In this document: positions 1-9,084 of the stretch, piece after piece | Layout of the letters: the number at the start of each line of letters is the position of its first letter | Numbering within the stretch: position 1 is the first letter of the stretch | The notes under the pieces: model-generated | Seen by the model: the letters and a program-made list of their open reading frames with translations, nothing else | The model's database searches: none | What the model was told of the DNA's origin: nothing | Translations under genes and position numbers: made by a program | From: Treponema sp. | Lineage (GTDB): Bacteria > Spirochaetota > Spirochaetia > Treponematales > Treponemataceae | Length of the DNA: 43,895 nt | Assembly (NCBI GenBank): GCA_017381365.1 | Contig: JAFOCI010000026.1 | Span: forward strand, 1-43,895 | Direction of reading: 5' to 3'

Positions 1-30
1 GAAGGAAGAAAGAGGCTGGCAAAAACATTC

Positions 31-65
31 GCAAGTCGGAAACGATAGTTTCCTTGCCGACTTGC
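31..65. other. Hairpin at the left edge of the window
   Basis: The arms at 31-37 and 59-65 are exact reverse complements. Inside them, GGAAAC (38-43) and GTTTCC (48-53) pair around a GATA tetraloop, leaving a 5-nt bulge on the 3' side. No T-run follows, so it is not a standard intrinsic terminator. It may end an upstream transcription unit whose gene lies outside the window. Confidence 0.35.
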
Positions 66-91
66 GCATGTAGCAACGCTAGCTAGCGGTT

Positions 92-122
92 TTGACAGTC
101 GCTTTCTGACTGGCAGTATTTT
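92..122 (+). promoter_or_regulatory. Candidate parC promoter
   Basis: A perfect -35 box TTGACA lies at 92-97. Candidate -10 boxes are AGTATT (115-120, 17-nt spacer) or TATTTT (117-122, 19-nt spacer). The 12-bp perfect palindrome CGCTAGCTAGCG (77-88) lies just upstream of the -35 and could be a protein-binding site. The -10 is imperfect, so confidence is moderate. Confidence 0.4.
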
Positions 123-219
123 CATAATGCAAATGGGATTACAAAAATCAATTTTATGCATTACCAATTAAAATTCGAAATTCGAACTAAATAATAAATA
201 AATTTGCCGGGTGGGAAAA

Positions 220-2148
220 ATGGCATTTGTTAAAAATCTTTTTGATCAGAATTTCATTCAGTATGCAAGTTACGTAATCCGTGACCGGGCTATTCCAGAA
301 ATTATTGACGGTTTTAAGCCTGTTCAAAGACGTATCATTCATACTTTGATTAAAACTGATGACGGACGGTTCACAAAGGTTGCCAACGTTGTCGGAAAAG
401 TCATGGCTTATCATCCTCATGGAGATGCTTCTATCTACACGGCTCTTGTAAATCTTGCTAATAAAGAGCTGTTCATTGACAAGCAGGGAAACTTTGGTAA
501 TCTTTACACTGGTGACTCCGCATCTGCAGGACGTTATATTGAGTGTCGCCTTCGTTCGATTACAAAAGATATCCTGAATATAAATCCTGCGATAACAGAA
601 TATGTTGATACTTATGATGCCCGCGAAAAGGAGCCGGTTGCCTTTAAGGCAAAGCTTCCGCTTGTTCTTATTATGGGCGCAGAAGGAATTGCTGTCGGCA
701 TGAGCACTCAGATAATGAGTCATAATATTCATGAGGTAATAGAAGCAGAAAAAGCCTGTCTGCGAGGTGAAAAGTTTCAATTGTTCCCTGATTTTGCTAC
801 AGGAGGTTTGATTGACTGCTCAGAATATAAGGACGGTCTGGGAAAAATCATTGCCAGGGCAAAGCTTGACACCAGTGATGAAAAGAAAATTATCATTACA
901 GAGCTTCCGTATGGTTCAACTTCTGAAAGTCTTAAAGAATCCATTGAAAAAGCAGCCCGTAACGGAAAAGTAAAGATTTCTTCAATCAACGATTATACGG
1001 CCGATAAAGTGAACATTGAAATCAAGCTTCCTCGCGGGGTTTATGTAAAGGATGTAGTTGATTCACTTTATGCGTTTACTGATTGTGAAAAGACTGTTTA
1101 CTGTAATCTTCTGGTAATAAAAGATAATATGCCGGTTCAGATGACTTGTACAGAAGTCATTCAGTATCATGCAAAACAGCTTACACAGATTCTTCATGAT
1201 GAACTTGAACTTGAAAAAGCTGAACTTTTTGAAAAAATGCATCTTAGAACGCTGGAAAGAATCTTTATTGAAGAGCGTATTTATAAAGCAATCGAGGAAA
1301 TGAAGACTGAAGCTGCTGTAAACAAAGCTGTAAAAGATGGTTTTGTTCCATTTGCCGCAGAACTTATTCGTCCTGTAAACGACAGCGATATCGAGCATCT
1401 TCTTAAAATTCCTATTCGTCGTATTTCTTTGTATGACATCAATAAAAACCGCAAGGAAGTTCAGGCTATCAATGCAAGAATCAGGGAAATCAACAAACTT
1501 CTGAAGCATATTGTTGAATATGCAATCAGTTATCTTGACGGAATTGAATCAAAGCTTGATCCAGCAGTGTTTAAACGTATGTCTACTTTGACAAACATCA
1601 AGACTGTTGACGTAAAGACTGTTGTAAAGCGTGATACTCCTTTAAAATATAATGAAAAGGACGGTTATCTGGGAACTCAGGTTAGCGGTGGAGTGGAGCT
1701 TATGCGTATTACTCCCTTTGACCGTATTCTTTACGTTCGTAAAAGCGGAATCTATTCAGTTACTGAAGCTCCTGATAAGGTTTTTGTTGGACCTGAACTC
1801 AGATACTGTGGCTTTGCGGATAAAGATTCGCTTTCAAAGATTCTGTTTACAATAATCTATAGAGATCCTGAAACTCAGTATGCTTACGTAAAAAGGTGCA
1901 AAATTGCGGCTTATATTATGAACCGGGATTATTTCTTTGCGCCTGATGGCATGGAAGTGCTTCATGTTGATACACGCAAAAACTTTACGTTTGAGCTTAA
2001 TTACGTTAAAAAGCCAAAAATGAAAGTTTTCACTGAAAAATTCAAGGCTCAGGATTATCTTGAAAAAGGTCTTAAAGCTTTAGGTGTTCGTGTAACTGCA
2101 AAAGAAGTTGAATCTATTACTGTGGAAGCGCAGAAAAAAGCTGAGTAG
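220..2148 (+). CDS. parC: DNA topoisomerase IV subunit A (ParC)
   Basis: This is the DNA cleavage and rejoining subunit of topoisomerase IV, which decatenates daughter chromosomes. The N-terminal winged-helix/tower region of the GyrA/ParC family is clear: YASYVIRDRAIPEI near residues 15-28 and the catalytic tyrosine in SAGRYIECRL at about residue 106. At about 642 residues it is much shorter than GyrA and lacks the GyrA-box motif QRRGGKG, which favours ParC. The ATG at 220 is chosen because GGTGGGA precedes it; an in-frame GTG at 211 would add three residues. The parE partner is not in the window and may lie just to the left. The next gene begins at its stop codon, so the two are probably co-transcribed. 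Confidence 0.9.
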   Translation: MAFVKNLFDQNFIQYASYVIRDRAIPEIIDGFKPVQRRIIHTLIKTDDGRFTKVANVVGKVMAYHPHGDASIYTALVNLANKELFIDKQGNFGNLYTGDSASAGRYIECRLRSITKDILNINPAITEYVDTYDAREKEPVAFKAKLPLVLIMGAEGIAVGMSTQIMSHNIHEVIEAEKACLRGEKFQLFPDFATGGLIDCSEYKDGLGKIIARAKLDTSDEKKIIITELPYGSTSESLKESIEKAARNGKVKISSINDYTADKVNIEIKLPRGVYVKDVVDSLYAFTDCEKTVYCNLLVIKDNMPVQMTCTEVIQYHAKQLTQILHDELELEKAELFEKMHLRTLERIFIEERIYKAIEEMKTEAAVNKAVKDGFVPFAAELIRPVNDSDIEHLLKIPIRRISLYDINKNRKEVQAINARIREINKLLKHIVEYAISYLDGIESKLDPAVFKRMSTLTNIKTVDVKTVVKRDTPLKYNEKDGYLGTQVSGGVELMRITPFDRILYVRKSGIYSVTEAPDKVFVGPELRYCGFADKDSLSKILFTIIYRDPETQYAYVKRCKIAAYIMNRDYFFAPDGMEVLHVDTRKNFTFELNYVKKPKMKVFTEKFKAQDYLEKGLKALGVRVTAKEVESITVEAQKKAE

Positions 2149-2153
2149 TGCAG

Positions 2154-2750
2154 ATGGATATTCTCAAAGATTACACTCAGTCTGAATTTACGGTTAAAGG
2201 CTCTAGATTTTTAAGTGAACTTTTTCCATGCGAAACTCAGGCTGATGCAAGAAATCTTATAAAGTCTCAAAAAACTAAATATGCAGATTCAACTCATGTT
2301 GTTCATGCATTTGTGATTGGTCTTGGCGGTGAAATTCTTGGAATGAGCGATGATGGTGAACCAAGTGGAACTGCTGGACGTCCTGCCCTTGATGTGCTTA
2401 AAGGTTATGGCTGTACAAACGTACTTTTGACAATTACAAGGTGGTTTGGAGGTACTTTGCTTGGAACTGGGGGGCTTGTAAAAGCTTATGGTGACGGAGC
2501 AAAACAGGTGCTTGCCGTTGCTACAGAAGCCGGACTTTTTGTTCCATATATAGAGAAAAAAGATTTCACTTTTACCTGTGACTACGGTACCTATCAGCCG
2601 GTAAAGCGTTTTATGGAAACTCTGGAAATATCTGATTTAAACGAACAGTTTGCCGCTGACATTACAGTAAACGGAAAAATCCCTGTAAGTCAGTTTGAAA
2701 TACTTGCGGCAAAATTAAAGGATTTGAGCAACGGCCGGATATTGCTTTAA
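2154..2750 (+). CDS. yigZ: YigZ/IMPACT (UPF0029) family protein
   Basis: A member of the YigZ/IMPACT family, whose bacterial members have a two-domain ferredoxin-like fold and an uncertain, possibly nucleic-acid or translation-related role. Family hallmarks are plain: SDDGEPSGTAGRPALDVL near residues 62-79 and TRWFGGTLLGTGGLVKAY near 95-112. The length (198-200 residues) is normal. A GTG at 2148 overlaps the parC stop by one base (TAGTG) and would add two residues; either start implies translational coupling to parC. It ends 23 bp from a convergent gene. The family call is secure, the exact biochemical role is not. Confidence 0.88.
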   Translation: MDILKDYTQSEFTVKGSRFLSELFPCETQADARNLIKSQKTKYADSTHVVHAFVIGLGGEILGMSDDGEPSGTAGRPALDVLKGYGCTNVLLTITRWFGGTLLGTGGLVKAYGDGAKQVLAVATEAGLFVPYIEKKDFTFTCDYGTYQPVKRFMETLEISDLNEQFAADITVNGKIPVSQFEILAAKLKDLSNGRILL

Positions 2751-2773
2751 AAGCATTGCTCGCGGGGAGGGGT

Positions 2774-4354
2774 TCATTTAAGCATTACGATATTTGGAAT
2801 CATGTCTTTTGTTTCTTTTTTGAAAAGGTATTTCAAAGGATGAATATCAAATGCGTTTGCAGCCCATCCGCCAACAGCATTCAGGTTTATAATATTTACG
2901 CTTACAGGGTGCTGTACAGGTAATAATATTGCATCGTCCAGTAGAATTTGTTCAGCGGATGATAACAGCTTATTGTGTTCTTCGTCTGTGGAAAGTGCGG
3001 CTTTATCAAGCAGAGAATCATATTCTGAATTCTTCCAGTTAGAAACGTTCATGGTAGAATTTCCCCGGAAAAGCTCTAGAAACGCAAGAGGGTCAGCAAA
3101 GTCTCCAATCCAGGTGTATGTAAAAAGGTCTGCATCGCATTTTGAAATTGACGAAAGATATTCATAATCAGGGATTGTAGAAATTTCAAGAGTTACACCA
3201 ATTTCATTCCATGCTTCTTTTAGAATTTCAGCTTTTTTAATCATGTATTCAGTATCTGGAATTGCGAACTTTATTTTAAGCTCAGATTGCTCCTGAAGCT
3301 GCAATTCTTTTTTTGCCTGTGAAACAAGCAGTTTTGCTTCATTTTTATCTGTATAAATATAGCCTTGAACCAGAGGATAACCGTTTAGTGGATATACAAG
3401 GGTTGAGGCAGGAACATATACGTTTTCCCGCAGAGTTTCCCAGGGAGTTGCTTCCAGAAGCGCCTGTCTTAAAGTAAGATTGCTGCAGATGCTTTCTTTA
3501 CGAATTTTAAAGAAATAATATTGAGTTGCAAATTCTGCATACAGTTGAAGAGAGTCTTTGGAAAGTAGTTTTTCGTTATTAAAAGTTGAGCACAGCCAGT
3601 CAACAGTACCAATATTGTAATTGTATGTATTTTCAAGTTCATCATTTGAAAACTTCAATGTAATCTGTTTGAGATTTACATGTTCTGCATCGTAATAATT
3701 GGAATTTTTTTTAAGAATGATTGTGTCATTTGTTCTTTCTGATATTACGAAAGGACCTGAAAAGACATTTTCTGCATTTTTTACAACTGAAAAAGCTGGC
3801 ATACATAATAGTTTTGGAAAATGGGATGCAGGTGAGATAAGATGCACCGATAATGTGTAATCATCAACTGGTATTATAGCAACATTTTCTGCCGGACCTT
3901 CTCCAAGTCTGAATTCTTTTGCTCCATGAATAATGTCAAGGAAAGATGAATAGGATGCATCTGGATTTTGGATAAGGGAAAGCCAGGAATATACTACATC
4001 TCTTGCTGTTATCTGGGAGCCATCACTGAATTTTGCATCATCTCGTAATATAAAAGTCCATCTTTTTTTATCTCTGGAAACTCTATATGATTTTACAAGA
4101 GCATATAAAGGGTCTAAAGTTATAGGGTCATAAGAAAATAAGCCTTCGTAAAGACCTGTAAGAATTTGAGCTTCTGCACTGTAAGATGCAGTATGAGGAT
4201 TTAAATCGTAATTATGAAGAGCAGAAATTATAACAAAATTGTCTTGAAGGTCCGGATTTATAGAATAATTTTCTTCAGAGTATAAATTTTGTAATAAAAG
4301 CAAGGAACAGAAAAAAATTATTGTTTTTCTTAAAAAAATAAAAAATCTATACAT
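2774..4354 (-). CDS. Extracellular solute-binding protein, family 5 (oligopeptide-binding, OppA-like)
   Basis: This is a substrate-capture protein of the SBP_bac_5 type used by peptide/nickel ABC importers. Residues 1-26 form a Sec signal (basic start, FFCSLLLLQ core), but I see no proper lipobox, so it is probably soluble in the periplasm. Family features follow in order: LTGLYEGLFSYDP (about 65-77), the WTFILRDDAKFSDGSQITARD stretch (near 100-120), and a C-terminal region resembling WIGDFADPLAFLELF. The length of 526 is typical. No permease or ATPase gene is adjacent, so it may serve a transporter encoded elsewhere. Its start overlaps the end of the preceding minus-strand gene by 8 bp, showing translational coupling. 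The substrate cannot be deduced. Confidence 0.82.
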   Translation of the reverse strand: MYRFFIFLRKTIIFFCSLLLLQNLYSEENYSINPDLQDNFVIISALHNYDLNPHTASYSAEAQILTGLYEGLFSYDPITLDPLYALVKSYRVSRDKKRWTFILRDDAKFSDGSQITARDVVYSWLSLIQNPDASYSSFLDIIHGAKEFRLGEGPAENVAIIPVDDYTLSVHLISPASHFPKLLCMPAFSVVKNAENVFSGPFVISERTNDTIILKKNSNYYDAEHVNLKQITLKFSNDELENTYNYNIGTVDWLCSTFNNEKLLSKDSLQLYAEFATQYYFFKIRKESICSNLTLRQALLEATPWETLRENVYVPASTLVYPLNGYPLVQGYIYTDKNEAKLLVSQAKKELQLQEQSELKIKFAIPDTEYMIKKAEILKEAWNEIGVTLEISTIPDYEYLSSISKCDADLFTYTWIGDFADPLAFLELFRGNSTMNVSNWKNSEYDSLLDKAALSTDEEHNKLLSSAEQILLDDAILLPVQHPVSVNIINLNAVGGWAANAFDIHPLKYLFKKETKDMIPNIVMLK

Positions 4355-5762
4355 TTGTAATTCCTAGTTTTTTCATCTGCTGTTGTTCTTCAATATGAGC
4401 ACAATAATCGTTTCGTTTTTGACTTGCTTTTACAATTACATTCTTTATAGTTATAAGGTCCATTTTTAGACCTTTTATTTTTGTTCTGTCATTTATTGGA
4501 ACGTTCTGTTTGAAATATTCATCTGCAGCATCAAGAAGTGTAAGAATTTCCTGATTTTCCATAATATTTTTGTTAGTAAATTCAAGAATTGAATTTTCAT
4601 CGAATGTCTTTATTTTATGATATTCAGGACCGGATTTGTTTGATAATGCAAAATAGAATTTAGATTTTCTGGCTACATTACCATTAAAAACTCTGATATC
4701 TACAGCCTTGTTTGATTTTGTGCCTTTTTTTGAATCAATAATTGTAAAGTTGTAAATTAATTCTGGTTCTGGTAGATTCAAAGCTTTTCTGAATGTTCGT
4801 TTAAGTTTTGTGAAAAAATTATTTTTAGAACCTTCCAGAATATCAATATTTGTATTTAATTTGTTTGAAACTTCATTATAAACATCTGAAAGACTTGTAA
4901 GTGTATACAATGTGTCTAAAATTAATTCTTTTGTATTTATGGTTGATACTTTCTCTTTAACAACTTTTCTTTTTACCTGAAGTTTTGAGAGAATCATCTG
5001 TTGTCTGGCATCTTTGTTATTGCCCTGGTCTTCTTCTGCAATTTCATTCACAAGTTCACTGTAAAATGGCATTTTACCCATTACTTGAGGGAACAGACGT
5101 TTGATTTCAGATATTTCATCTCCAATAGAAGAATAGGCTTTATCTTTATTAAAGCTTGGATGATTTGTACAATTTAAACGCAACTGTAATTTATATATTT
5201 CACGTTGAAAATCAGTAAGTTCTTTCAAGGTTTCGGTGATTTCTGTAACGGCTTGACCGCTTTTTGATATTGCGTCTGAAAGCATACTTAACTGCATTTG
5301 CGATGCGTTGATTTTAGCTTCAGAAATCAAGGTTGCAAGACCGCGGGTGTTTACTTTTGTGTTGTTTGTGGTCATGCTTCCCCATTGAAATGAATTATTA
5401 AGGTCATTCAGACGTTTTATTTTAGGAATATCAAGATATTCAACAGAAAACTTTACATAGGTACACACAAAGTCCAGCATGGTTTCATACTCAGAAAATC
5501 TGGAACCAATTACCATTCCACGTTCATTTTCAATGTATGGAGATTCATCGGGAGTTGTAACTTCAGAGATTTTTCTATCGTTTTTGTAAGGATCTGGTGT
5601 AATCAATGAACGTTTTACTAGAAATTCATAAAGATTTCTAACGCAGGTGTGCAGCAGATGATAGTTTTCTACCATTTTTGGTAACTGCTCCTGATTAAAC
5701 CATTCGCTTTTTTCTTTTATAGCTTCTTTGAGCTTTGTTGTATATTCTGTAATATCACCCAT
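4347..5762 (-). CDS. Unknown protein with coiled-coil character
   Basis: I do not recognise this 471-residue protein. It has no signal peptide or membrane segment and is rich in Lys, Glu, Asn and Leu. Helical, probably coiled-coil stretches lie around residues 150-210 and 255-320, and the C-terminus is charged (EEQQQMKK). It is therefore likely cytoplasmic. It follows a Sec-exported outer-membrane-like protein after 43 bp and overlaps the OppA-like gene by 8 bp, so it is probably translated with the latter. The sequence before its ATG reads GATAAT then 6 nt then ATG on the minus strand, with no Shine-Dalgarno, so an internal leaderless promoter is possible; the -35 is poor. Confidence 0.6.
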   Translation of the reverse strand: MGDITEYTTKLKEAIKEKSEWFNQEQLPKMVENYHLLHTCVRNLYEFLVKRSLITPDPYKNDRKISEVTTPDESPYIENERGMVIGSRFSEYETMLDFVCTYVKFSVEYLDIPKIKRLNDLNNSFQWGSMTTNNTKVNTRGLATLISEAKINASQMQLSMLSDAISKSGQAVTEITETLKELTDFQREIYKLQLRLNCTNHPSFNKDKAYSSIGDEISEIKRLFPQVMGKMPFYSELVNEIAEEDQGNNKDARQQMILSKLQVKRKVVKEKVSTINTKELILDTLYTLTSLSDVYNEVSNKLNTNIDILEGSKNNFFTKLKRTFRKALNLPEPELIYNFTIIDSKKGTKSNKAVDIRVFNGNVARKSKFYFALSNKSGPEYHKIKTFDENSILEFTNKNIMENQEILTLLDAADEYFKQNVPINDRTKIKGLKMDLITIKNVIVKASQKRNDYCAHIEEQQQMKKLGITNV

Positions 5763-5805
5763 AGGTTAATTATCGGACGAAATTCAGAAAAAAAGTATAA
5801 AAAAA

Positions 5806-6585
5806 TTAGAAAACTGCTTTTAACCCTAAAGTAACAATTCCGGAATTAAATCCATTTCCTGAAAACAGCTGTCCGCAAGGAATGTAGAATCTGCATTCTG
5901 GACCAAGACGTAATTTTTCTGAAAGCTTTATGGTGTATGAAACAGAAGTGTTAACAAAAAGCCAGTTGAAATTGTCCCACATATAACTTCGAATCTCATC
6001 TGTATCACTGCCTGCTGAACCTGTTGTTCCCGCATCTGAACTGCTGACTCCATTAGAAAGTATTGCAATCCTAAAGTTTGCGGAAGGTCCAAATCCAAAT
6101 TCTAAGAATTGACGTTTAGAAAGCTGTTTTTTATAGATTACAGGTAAATCTAATAAAAATGAAAATACAGTTGCAGTTCGGTTTTCGATTTCAGCAGGGT
6201 ATGCTGCATCATCTACCCAAAGATAATACCCAGCGTAAAAAGAAAGGCGTGGTTCAAAATTTATTGTATTATTTTTAAAAAATTTTACGCCAAACGAAAA
6301 AGGATAAACTATTGGAGAAACTGCACTGTTTTCGTGATTTCCTGTATTAATGATAAGGGCAGGAGCCATTGAAATAATAAAATCAACAGGTACTTCCGAT
6401 CTTTTAGCTTTAATTTTTTCATTGATAGATTTTTCTTCATCTGAAAAATCAGATTTCTCAGATTTTTCAGATTTCTCAGACGGCTGTTCTTCTGTTGTTT
6501 CCAAAGGAGATGCTTCTGTTTCCTGAGCAAAAACACTTATTGAGAAAATTGAAAGTAATGCAAGTAATGATATTATCTTTTTCAT
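5806..6585 (-). CDS. Probable outer-membrane beta-barrel protein
   Basis: A 259-residue exported protein. Residues 1-20 are a clean type I signal peptide ending VFAQ. Residues 22-58 form a highly charged linker with three EKS repeats (SEKSEKSEKS). The remainder has alternating hydrophobic/polar strands with many aromatic residues and ends in an aromatic C-terminus (GLKAVF), the pattern of spirochaete outer-membrane barrels. The domain is about 200 residues, enough for 8-10 strands. Its ATG overlaps the previous gene's stop by one base (TAATG), so translation is coupled to the lipoprotein upstream. No named family is recognised and the function is unknown. Confidence 0.65.
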   Translation of the reverse strand: MKKIISLLALLSIFSISVFAQETEASPLETTEEQPSEKSEKSEKSDFSDEEKSINEKIKAKRSEVPVDFIISMAPALIINTGNHENSAVSPIVYPFSFGVKFFKNNTINFEPRLSFYAGYYLWVDDAAYPAEIENRTATVFSFLLDLPVIYKKQLSKRQFLEFGFGPSANFRIAILSNGVSSSDAGTTGSAGSDTDEIRSYMWDNFNWLFVNTSVSYTIKLSEKLRLGPECRFYIPCGQLFSGNGFNSGIVTLGLKAVF

Positions 6586-7748
6586 TATTTATATAAAATC
6601 TCGTCTAAATTTACGCTTATGAATCCACTTCTGTTTGTTTTATAGAATGAAGTCTCTTCCCATGAAGCATACAACATTGTACCAGAAATTACAAAGTCAC
6701 CATAGATATAATTGGCTGGTAATTTTGGTAAACGAATGCCAAAAGTTCTTCCTTTGTTCATTAAAGGTCGTTCAAAGAGCGCTCCATTTAAATATAAAGT
6801 ACCATCATTAAAAAGACAACCAATCCATGTATCTGTAATCATAGCTTTTGCTGAAATATCTTCTGTTTCTGAATTCGGATTGTTTGACTTAATAAATTCT
6901 CTTGGAGAATGTCCTGAAGCGCTGGAAACTTTTACCGAAAAATTAACGTTTTTAGGAATAGTCTGAAGAAGTTCTCTTAATCTTTCTGGAGCTGAGGAGA
7001 ATTTTTTAGGTTTTCTGGCATTTCTGAATTCAGAAACATCAGTGTCAGAAATTACAAGCATTTCTGATGCTTTGTATGGAGAGAGCAAAGTGATATTTTC
7101 TTTTGGCTGGAAGGTAAGATAAGAAAAACTGATTTTTTCGCTGTCTGTTTTCTTTACGCAGCAGGTCCAGAATTTACCATCATAAATAAAATCAATAATC
7201 TCATCATTTTTTCCCAGAGACAGATTTTCAATATTTATTAATGGATATGAAATGTTCTGTTGTGTATTAAAGGAAATTAAGAATGGATGTTCTGCTTGAA
7301 AAGATGCTTTGTTTTCATTAAAAAAAGTTGATCTATAAACAGAAAATACGGGACTTTCCTGCGCAAATACCATATTACCTGCAGTTCGTCCAGAAAAAAT
7401 TCTGTTGTCGTTATAAATAAAAGCCTGCTTTCCGTTAAAAACAAGTATTCCGCTTCTATTTACAGTTGCGTATGCCTTTGGCATTTCAAAATCTGTTCTG
7501 CTTTCCACAACAGCTGATGAAATGCGGATTGCTTCTGTCCATGGTTTTGGTATAGATGAAGGGACGTTTTGCGGGCGGTCAATTTTTACAAAAGAGTTTT
7601 CTGAAAAATAATACCAGTTATGACTGGATTTTGTTTCAGAAATAATTTCTGGCTGAATTTCATAAACTGTTTTTTTCTTGCAGGAAACAAAACTGAAAGC
7701 AAAAAGAGAAAATAGTAATACTGAAAAGAGATAAAGAAAATTCTTCAT
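6585..7748 (-). CDS. Putative lipoprotein, unknown function
   Basis: A 387-residue predicted lipoprotein. The N-terminus has a basic start, a hydrophobic core rich in Phe and Leu, and a lipobox FVSC with Cys at residue 23, followed by KKK. The mature part contains repeated short beta-type segments with hydrophobic and aromatic residues (for example RPLMNKGRTFGIRLPKLP), which could be a propeller-like or other all-beta fold, but I recognise no family. It starts 2 bp after the stop of the upstream lipoprotein gene and ends overlapping the barrel-like gene. The three genes therefore look like one translationally coupled envelope unit. Confidence 0.62.
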   Translation of the reverse strand: MKNFLYLFSVLLFSLFAFSFVSCKKKTVYEIQPEIISETKSSHNWYYFSENSFVKIDRPQNVPSSIPKPWTEAIRISSAVVESRTDFEMPKAYATVNRSGILVFNGKQAFIYNDNRIFSGRTAGNMVFAQESPVFSVYRSTFFNENKASFQAEHPFLISFNTQQNISYPLINIENLSLGKNDEIIDFIYDGKFWTCCVKKTDSEKISFSYLTFQPKENITLLSPYKASEMLVISDTDVSEFRNARKPKKFSSAPERLRELLQTIPKNVNFSVKVSSASGHSPREFIKSNNPNSETEDISAKAMITDTWIGCLFNDGTLYLNGALFERPLMNKGRTFGIRLPKLPANYIYGDFVISGTMLYASWEETSFYKTNRSGFISVNLDEILYK

Positions 7749-7750
7749 AG

Positions 7751-8548
7751 TTAGTTTATCGGTAAATCATAAAAAGTAAGTGAGAAAAAATCGCTGTTGT
7801 CTGAAATGTTTGCGATTGCCAGTCTATGTTTCTTTTCACAGAGAAGAAATCCTTCTTCTGTGTTAATTTTTACGGAAAAAAGTCCGTTTATACTGGCTGA
7901 AAAATTTTGAGGAATATAACTTGAAAGAAAAATTCCTTCGGAAAATTCCTTAAAATCATTGATTTCACAAACCTTTATATTTTTTACGTTCAAACAAGTT
8001 GCAGAAAATTTTCCACACATTATTTTTTCAAGGATAACAGTTTGTTCCAGATGCCAGGGATTGAAGAAATTTTTACTTTCCGTGGATTTTTGATTTATTG
8101 AGTCAATCATCTTTTGCCAGTTAAACTGCAAGGCAAAATCATCTAAATTAAGTTGATTTTTACTTGTAATATAAATTTTTTTCAGGAGAGTTGCAGACAC
8201 CCCGTTTTTCCATGTAAGTTGATTTGAAAAAGGGTAAATTGTGCCGGCTGGTTTAAAAAAATGTATTCCGTTTGTTAATGGGGCTGCTGTAACAGAAACC
8301 GGAGTTGAATCTGAAATCTGAAGCGGAAAGCATTTAGCTGTTGAAGAAAGACTAAAACTATATGATGCCTTTGAGGTGTTTACGGAAATGTTCCATTGTT
8401 CAACAGCGGGATAATATTCTTTCCATGAATCTGCAGGAGGCCAGACTGGCAGATAAAAAATGGTGGGGATGTCAGAATTGTATGATTCTTTACAGGAAAT
8501 CAAAGAAGATAAAAAAATAAACACGAAAATATATATAATTTTTTTCAT
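7751..8548 (-). CDS. Putative lipoprotein, unknown function
   Basis: A predicted lipoprotein of 265 residues. The reading frame extends further upstream, but the start at 8548 gives a classical lipoprotein signal (MKKIIYIFVFIFLSSLISC) with the lipobox LISC at residue 19, so this start is preferred. The mature protein is mostly beta-type with no recognisable domain. It is the first gene of a tightly spaced set (gaps of 2, -1 and 43 bp) with another lipoprotein, a barrel-like protein and a coiled-coil protein, suggesting a shared envelope complex. There is no clear Shine-Dalgarno. The function is unknown. Confidence 0.6.
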   Translation of the reverse strand: MKKIIYIFVFIFLSSLISCKESYNSDIPTIFYLPVWPPADSWKEYYPAVEQWNISVNTSKASYSFSLSSTAKCFPLQISDSTPVSVTAAPLTNGIHFFKPAGTIYPFSNQLTWKNGVSATLLKKIYITSKNQLNLDDFALQFNWQKMIDSINQKSTESKNFFNPWHLEQTVILEKIMCGKFSATCLNVKNIKVCEINDFKEFSEGIFLSSYIPQNFSASINGLFSVKINTEEGFLLCEKKHRLAIANISDNSDFFSLTFYDLPIN

Positions 8549-8605
8549 ATATATTTTAACGTGTTTATTTAATGAAAAATGCAATGAATCTGAAAAAAAA
8601 TTGTT

Positions 8606-9070
8606 TTATCTATGTTTCTCAATTTCTTCCTGACACAGCTGGTCGCAGACTTCGTTGTATTGAACTCCTGCATGACCTTTTATCCAGTTCCAGGTTACAT
8701 TAAGAGAACTGTTGAGTGCGTCAAGTTTTTCCCATAAATCCTGGTTTTTTACAGGTTTTTTATCTGATGTGCGCCAGCCTTTTGCTTTCCATCCTTTTAT
8801 CCATGATGTTATTCCGTTTTTTACGTACTGACTGTCAATATTAACCGTTACAGGCAGTCCTTTAAAAACTTCTGTATTTACAACAATTGAAAGGGCGTTT
8901 ATGGCAGCCATAAGCTCCATCCGGTTATTAGTTGTATGGTGCTCTCCTCCAGAAAGCTGGCGAGCCTGTCCATTATAAATAACAACGACTCCCCAGCCTC
9001 CAGGACCAGGATTTCCAGAACAGCCACCGTCTGTATAGATTACAATTTCATTTGAACTCATATTCAGCAT
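8606..9070 (-). CDS. rnhA: Ribonuclease HI
   Basis: Degrades the RNA strand of RNA-DNA hybrids (primer removal and R-loop clearance) in the cytoplasm. The full catalytic set is visible: D14 in YTDGGCSGNPGPGGWG, E52 in NNRMELMAA, D79 in VNIDSQYV, the flexible-loop H133 in WIKGHAG and D143 in NEVCDQL. At 154 residues it matches the bacterial RNase HI length. An alternative ATG three codons in (9061) is possible, and neither has a strong Shine-Dalgarno. It begins 14 bp after the stop of the decarboxylase gene on the same strand, so the two are likely co-transcribed. Confidence 0.93.
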   Translation of the reverse strand: MLNMSSNEIVIYTDGGCSGNPGPGGWGVVVIYNGQARQLSGGEHHTTNNRMELMAAINALSIVVNTEVFKGLPVTVNIDSQYVKNGITSWIKGWKAKGWRTSDKKPVKNQDLWEKLDALNSSLNVTWNWIKGHAGVQYNEVCDQLCQEEIEKHR

Positions 9071-9084
9071 AATATCATATTTTC

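Noticed and set aside
187..780. Long minus-strand frame opposite parC
   Set aside because: It lies fully within the well-conserved parC coding region and has no recognisable protein features; it is a shadow frame, as are similar ones opposite ilvD, oadA and other genes.
2751..2773. Terminator between yigZ and the convergent OppA-like gene
   Set aside because: The 23-bp gap is G-rich but shows no stem followed by a T-run.
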